Source: Bacteroidetes bacterium UKL13-3
Lineage (GTDB): Bacteria > Bacteroidota > Bacteroidia > UKL13-3
DNA: 64,000 nucleotides
NCBI GenBank assembly: GCA_001602415.1
Contig: CP012155.1
Location: 2,598,223 to 2,662,222, forward strand
Reading direction: 5' to 3'
Under the pieces are notes generated by a model. That model was not told where the DNA came from. It saw nothing but the letters and a program-made list of their open reading frames with translations, and searched no databases. The position numbers and the translations under genes are program-made. The first letter of the stretch is position 1. Each line of letters opens with the position of its first letter. Positions 25,582 to 32,300 of the stretch are shown here, in pieces.

Positions 25582-25645
25582 GTAAAATTAAATGTGCTGC
25601 AAAAGCGTTGACTCTTGTGTCGGCTTGCAGCTCTTTTAATTTTAC
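25582..25645. repeat. Hairpin h6 (cassette 4, right end), core words on swapped arms
   Basis: Arms GTAAAATTAAATGTGCTGCA (25582-25601) and TGCAGCTCTTTTAATTTTAC (25626-25645) form a long stem. The family's core is present, but AAATGTGC is on the left arm and GCTCTTTT on the right, opposite to h1-h5. The loop has CTCTTGTGTCGG. The rest of 25493-25711 has no gene and ends with GTCGTCTTTTAGG, as before site C. Confidence 0.65.
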
Positions 25646-25711
25646 GAAGCGTTGGCATTTTGTCTTTCATTTTCAGTTCTTTTGTTGTCGGTTCTGTCGT
25701 CTTTTAGGGTG

Positions 25712-25788
25712 AGTGCTAACTAGCTTATAGGAGCAACTTTTGCATCCTTTAACTACCGTATTAGGAGTTAAAGGATGCAAAAGTGCTC
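25712..25788. repeat. Half-site E (attI-like) with adjacent 23-bp hairpin
   Basis: AGTGCTAAC at 25712-25720 is the exact complement of the right end of site D, and GTCGTCTTTTAGG precedes it, as at site C. It is not followed by a full attC-like palindrome. Instead there is a near-perfect hairpin (arms 25731-25754 and 25766-25788, one bulge, 11-base loop). E is therefore either the array's primary insertion site, lying between the recombinase remnant and the first cassette, or a truncated terminal attC-like site. Confidence 0.6.
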
Positions 25789-25814
25789 TTTGTTTGCACA
25801 AATGTATGTGGGGT

Positions 25815-26075
25815 TTAATAGTTATCCAAATCATCAAATGGACTTTTAATATTTTTAATACTTTTGGTAGACACATGCGTATATATTTCAGTCGTTTTTG
25901 AGTGGCTATGACCCAACAATTCTTGAATATACCTCAAATCAGTTCCGGCTTCCAATAAGTGTGTGGCATAGCTGTGGCGCAACCAATGTAAAGTTACAGG
26001 CTTATTAATGTTTGCTTATCTTACAGCATCTTTTAATACAAGTTGTAAACTTCTGGCAGTGTATTGTAATACCAA
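25815..26075 (-). pseudogene. C-terminal remnant of a tyrosine recombinase (IntI/Xer-like)
   Basis: The minus strand encodes YTARSLQLVLKDAVR, stop, [20 protein letters not shown], then [32 protein letters not shown] and [14 protein letters not shown] before the stop at 25815. This is the catalytic end of a tyrosine recombinase: HxLRH-type box (HWLRHS), LLGHS box, and the nucleophile Tyr in IYTHV. An in-frame TAA (26016-26018) replaces what is probably Lys. Everything upstream of about 26075 (the N-terminal domain and first catalytic Arg) is missing. The SPFDDL tail recalls the SPLDxL tail of integron integrases more than XerC/D. It lies beside the array and points toward it. It is almost certainly dead. 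Confidence 0.8.
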
Positions 26076-26291
26076 GCATGTTTTAATAGCACAATCTAAA
26101 TGCCTTAGGTAGCATAATCTAATCTATTTCCTATTTACCAATTTAAAGACGAATCGAAACTTTCCTTTTTTTAACTATTTTCGACTAACAATACTTGAAT
26201 ACTAAAAATCTACTTTACACACTTTTTAGCACACTACCATTAATCTCATTGTTACTTGATTACTGTTTTAACCGTGTAATTGGTCTATTAT
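26076..26291. other. Intergenic, no gene seen
   Basis: AT-rich sequence between the recombinase remnant and the terminator. It has no reading frame with family resemblance and no clear repeat. It probably marks the right boundary of the accessory island, where the 5' part of the recombinase gene was lost. Confidence 0.5.
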
Positions 26292-26325
26292 AAAAAACGC
26301 CCGTCTTTTGGGGACGGGCGTTTTT
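26292..26325 (-). terminator. Intrinsic terminator after the giant adhesin gene
   Basis: AAAACGCCCGTC, a 7-base loop and GACGGGCGTTTTT form a strong GC-rich stem flanked by A and T runs on both sides. It lies 43 bp beyond the stop of the leftward giant gene and can work in both directions. Confidence 0.9.
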
Positions 26326-26367
26326 AGTATTATTTACGCTAATAAGAATGGCTATTATCAGCCTTGG

Positions 26368-29300
26368 TTATTCTTTGGTAAATTTCTGTTTAAGGCTTTG
26401 ACCTCCGTTATCTAAAACCTCAACAATGTATAAACCTGCTTTGAGATTGTTTACATTTATCGTTTCTATTGATGATGAGCCCATATAGGTAGCAACCATC
26501 TTACCTGTTGCATCATACACATTCAGTTGTTTAATAAGTTGCGTATGCTCAATGGTTAACACCTCCGTTGTTGGTATTGGGTACATTTTTAATGACTCAG
26601 AAGCATTCATTTCATCCATCAACACATATTGAATGGTCGAGTAAGATACAGCTCCATCCATATCCACCTGTTTTAAGCGATAATAGTTTGAGCAAACAGG
26701 TTGTTCATCTATAAACATATAATTGATTAATGTATGTGTATTACCTCCTGCAGCTACCGTTCCTATTGTGTAGTATTGCTTACCATCGACCGAACGCTCC
26801 ACTTCAAAGTGCTTACTGTTGGTTTCTTGTGCTGTTGCCCAATGCAATTCAACTTGTTTGTTGGCTGTTTTGTTCGCTGTAAAATGCAACAGTTTTACCG
26901 GTAATGCCGATGAGTTTCCAACCACAATATAAAACCTGCTCATTCCCTGGCTGGCTGCTACTCCACTTACAATAGTAAAGTTGTAGGTACTGGCAATCTT
27001 TAAATCCGTTACGGTATTTGTATAGGTATCAAACAACCACACATTGTCGGCAACGGCAATCATATTGTTATTGCTAAATACAAGTTTATACAAGCCTGCT
27101 GATCCACTCACATTGAGTTTAATCGTATCAACAGTATTGGCAACAGGGCGGCAACTAAATGCCAGCTGCTCACCATCGTTTCCGTATGCGCTAATTGTAA
27201 CTGCTCCGGGGAGTTTACGAACATCATACGCATCAAAGTTGGCTGTAGCCCCTGTTAGGTATTTAATAGAAGCATCATCCCACGTTATAGAATCGTAATA
27301 CAACTGAATATTAAATCCTTCATTTTCGTTGGTTTTAAATAGTGCTGCTTCAGTCCCATTTTTGTATTGTTCTTTTAATATTAACGCTGGTGAAGCTGCA
27401 TAAGCTTTTACCCAAAAACTTGCTCCGGCAGGTATTATACCACCCGTCAAACTACCCACCTCCGACTTTGCATTGTAGGATGAGTAACCTCCATTTTGCG
27501 CATTTAGCACCCAAATGGTTGGATCAATCTTCATACAGCTTGCTGTATTTGAGTCGGCAGTATAAAAGTCTCTCCAGTTATAAGGTGAAGCATAAGGATT
27601 GGCAACTAAATTCCACCCATCGTTGGCATTTATTCCTGTTGAAGTAAAACTTACCGGCAAGGTAATATTTCCTTGGTGTGGCACCCCAACCAAATCTAGC
27701 GTTACTGCGTTTTGATCGGTAACTGCTCCAGTTAAACGACCAGTGTTGCTTCTATCGCCTCTTATAAATATACGGTAGCCTCTACCTGATACAATAGTAT
27801 TGGTAGTATTGGTAGCGGCAGTCCATCCATTATTTATACCTCCTGTTGCTGTTTCATTATATGAAAATACACTTGCAGCATTTGAACCTGTTGCGTCAAA
27901 CCCATTAGTTGATCCTCCTGCTCCTGTTACAAACGTTTCATTTTGCCAATCGGCTAGTGTGGTATTTTGCACGCTACTTCCTAAAAAGCGCCACCTGCGG
28001 GCAACTGGTGGTATGTATCGCTGCACAGTTACATTTCCTGTAATGTATGAACACGTTGTACATCCACCGCTAGCAATACGAGCCGTTCCACTTGCGTTTG
28101 ATACCAATATTAAGTTACCATTAGATGCCAGTGTTCCAGCTGTTGGTGTAACCGTTCCAGATACTTGCAATGTATTACCTAATGTTATGGTTCCACCTGT
28201 ACGGTTATATGTTAAGTTGGCTAATCGGTTGGTTGTGCCAGGACTGGTTTGATCAAAAAACAAGGCGACATTGCCAGATCCTCCCATTGCTAGTACAGAT
28301 GACCCATTTGAGGAGAGGCTGTTATCAGCACTTCCCGAAAATGTCCCATTGAGGGTAAGAGTGTTGCTTCCTATTGCAAGCTTTCCTGCCGTGAGGGTTA
28401 AGGCTGTGTTCACTTCCATACTATTTCCCAAGGTAATGGTATTGCCGCTTCGGTTTAGGGTAACTGTGGCAAACCTGTTGGTTGTGCCAGGTGTGGTTTG
28501 ATCAACAAACAAGGTGACATTGCCAGATCCTCCCATTGCTAGTAAAGATGACCCATTTGAGGAGAGGCTGTTATCAGCACTTCCCGAAAATGTCCCATTG
28601 AGGGTAAGAGTGTTGCTTCCTATTGCAAGCTTTCCTGCCGTGAGGGTTAAGGCTGTGTTCACTTCCATACTATTTCCCAAGGTAATGGTATTGCCGCTTC
28701 GGTTTAGGGTAACTGTGGCAAACCTGTTGGTTGTGCCAGGCGTGGTTTGATCAACAAACAAGGTGACATTGCCAGATCCTCCCATTGTTAAATTACTTGT
28801 AGGGCTACCCTTTAATGTACCCGAACCAGACAATCCTCCGTTTAACAACAATGTATTGCTACCAATAGTTAAAGTACCACTTGATAATTTAAGTGAATCG
28901 TTTACTGTAATATCACTTGCCATTACTGCACCCGCACCATTATTAATCGTAAGTTTTTGATACGCCAAATTGGAAACTGTTTGTTGGGTTGAGCCTACAT
29001 ATTGTATATCTGAGCCAGATTGCATTAAGAAACTACCATTTGGGATTGAAGCACCCACTGCTCCATTAAGACCTGCTGCTAATTGAGTGGAAATTGTACC
29101 CGAATTAACAATCCCTAAACTAGGAGATGTTAATTGATTATTATTAAAATTAAATCTTGAACCTGCCTCTAAAGTTAAATTTGACGGTGAAGCAGATGTA
29201 TCTAAACTTACTGTATGTCCTGCTTTAATAGTTACCCTTGATGTATTAATAGGAATTGTATTAGACACCCAAGTTGACGCACTATTCCAATTACCAGACT

Positions 29301-32300
29301 GAGCAGATACAAATTCTCCTTCATAAAATCCAATTGCAAAGTTTCCGAAAATATTTTGACCACTAGGTGCAGTTGATATTCCACTAGGTGCAGTTAATGT
29401 TCCACTCGAGGCATTTCCTCTAAAAGTATTTGCATTGGTTAACTGTGATTCCCATAAAGAGTTACTTGTATTGAATTTTGCCAAGGAAATACCTTGTGAG
29501 GGCAATCCGCCAGGGGTTTGGCTAAAATTGAATGCCAAAGTAGCGGTAGAAGTACCCGAGTTTCTTACTATATCCCAATATTGTGCAGTACTTATACTAA
29601 CCAATGTTCCATCAGTGGTAATAACAGTAGGCGAACCATTGTAAAATTCTAATGTCCATGAGGTAATACCAGTAGTTGGTGTAATAGTAACACTTCCAAG
29701 TACACCACTTTTACCCAATGGTAAAGTAATTGCAGAAGTGGTACTTTGAGCTATTTTCAAAGGTCCGTTTACATAAGCAACATTTGAACCTGGTCCGGTA
29801 GAGGTGCCTGTAATAGTAACTGTATTTGTAGCATCTGTATTTAAAACACCATTTTGCATCGAAATAGCAGTTGCGTTAAATGGTGTAGTCATTGTAACTG
29901 ATGGACTTGCTCCATATCTTGCTACTGTAAAAGTACCAACACTTCCGGTTAAATTCAGGTTGCCAAATGAGCCTCCCAACGAACCACCAATTGTGAAATT
30001 ACCACTTATTGAGGTAAATGACCCATTGCCAACATAAGTGCCATTTAATGTTAAGTTTTGTGAGCCTTTAGAAAATGTAACACCCGTATTAATGGTAAGT
30101 AGTTTATCAACTGTAATTGCACCTGTAAGTGTTTTGGTACTGCCTGGTGTTCCGCCAATAGTTAAATTAGTAAGCACCCCCGATACAGTAGGAATATTTT
30201 GATTACCTCCGTTGTAAATTAAAGTACTTCCTGTATTATAAGTTATTGTACCATTTGAATTGCTTGTATTGATACCCAAAGCATTTGCAGTAGCCAACAC
30301 ACCACTTACAGTTATTGGTGTAGATGCAAAGGTATTTGTATCAAAATTCAATTGAGCGCCACTTTCAATAATTATTTGTGTTGGCGTGCCTCCTCCCGAT
30401 GCAATAGTAGTATCTACCGTTACGGTATGGCCAGCTTTTATGGTTACTTGTGCACCAGAGATTGGCACACTACCTTGTAGCCAAGTGGAAGCTGTTTTCC
30501 AATTTCCTGTTTGTGCCGATTGCCATGGTCCAGCATAAGCAAAAGTATATTTATTATTTACATTAGTTCCGGTAGCAAATGCTAAAGCATTGGCAGTAGT
30601 TACTGTTCCAGTTGATGATGCTCCGTTAAAGGCATTTGAAGCCAAAATTACTGGCAACCAAGTTGGTGTTACATCTGCACTATTATAATTAGCAAATATT
30701 ATTCTATCAGTTGCATTTCCTCCTAAAGGTTTATTAAAGAAAAAACTTAGTGTTGCAGATGCTGCTGCATTTGAACCTTTGGTAACACTCCAATATTGAT
30801 TGTTAATTAACGAATTTAATGATGATGAAAGAGGTGTTGTAGGTGTTGCAGGCTCACTAAAATATTCTACTGTCCAATCCGAAATACTTGTTGGATTAAC
30901 AGTTATTGTTCCTAAGAAGCCGCCCTTACCTATATGTGCCGTACGTGTATTACCTGATGCTAAATTAACAAATCTCACAGGACCATCAACATAAGATGCT
31001 ATACTACCGCTTGTTGTGCTAATATTATTTGCAATCAACAGATTAGCATTTGTGGTATTGATATTACCTGCTATAAGTGAAATAGTAGTATTTACCTGTA
31101 AACTACTTCCTAGTGTTACTGTACTGTTAACACCTCCTCTATTCATAACAAAGGTACCCACACTATTATTTGGCGAGGCTGCAAAATTAATTGTACCAAA
31201 TGAACCACCTGTTGCGCCAGTAATGTTTATTGTGCTGGTTGCATTGGGTTGTATTACTCCTGTTCCAGCAATATTTCCAATAAATGTGAGTGCATGTGCT
31301 GTATTAGCCTGCACTAAAGTTGCACCTGCATCTATTGTAAATGTATCAGTAATAGTGAATGCACCTGCCGTATTTTTAAGTGCTGCGCTATTGCTAATTC
31401 TTAGTTTTCTGTAAGTAATAGCGCTTACGGTTTGGATACTCGATCCATTATAGGTTACACTACTGCCAACGTTATTGGTAATAGATGCTGCATTAATAGA
31501 TGCTGATGCACCCAATAGTCCGTTTGCATGGGCTGTTATTAATGTTCCATTATTGGTAATACCTGAAGTAGCTGCAATGGTATTGGTATTTCCCAAATCT
31601 AATATTGCATTGGTATTGGTAATAAGTGAGCCAACATTAGCATTAACATTTAATACTACTTTATTATCATTTGTAGTTGCAATAACTACACTTGCACCAT
31701 CTGGTGGAACAGTACCAACGGTCCAGGTAGAACCTGTATTCCAGTTACCACCTGCTGCTGTACTAATCCATCCATTATTAGGGGTTCCAATTGTATAATA
31801 ATTACCCATGCTTATTTCTATACCTACTCTTCTTGCAGAGTCTAAAGTAGTATTGGTGATTACAATTTCTGGCATTAAGCCATTGTAATTCCAAGTTCCT
31901 CCCCATGAATTGGCAATGACCATACTACCATTCCAAGTAATTGGCTGATTGAGTATGTTTACAATAGCGGCCGTATTATTCAAGGCTGTGTGCACTGCAC
32001 CTCTTGTGGTAGCAGTTGTCCAATCAGTTGGCCTACCATTAATCATAAAAGATGAAACAGAGTAACTACCTATACCGGCAATATCTGTACTGGTATTGTC
32101 ACCTGATGACGCAATCATAGTCCATGAACCACCATTGTTATTCATTGGCATATAATTTACATCTGTTGTTCTCTGTATCCAAAACAAGCTGTTTACATTA
32201 TCGGTTTGTGTAGGTAAGTTACTCACTCTAAATCCGTCATCTACACCATCATATACAAAAGTTGGTCGGTTATTGAAATAAGAAATAGTACCCCCTGCAA

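Noticed and set aside
25797-26063. The recombinase remnant as an intact small gene
   Set aside because: It has an in-frame TAA, lacks the N-terminal domain and the first catalytic Arg region, and has no start codon or ribosome site at a sensible place.
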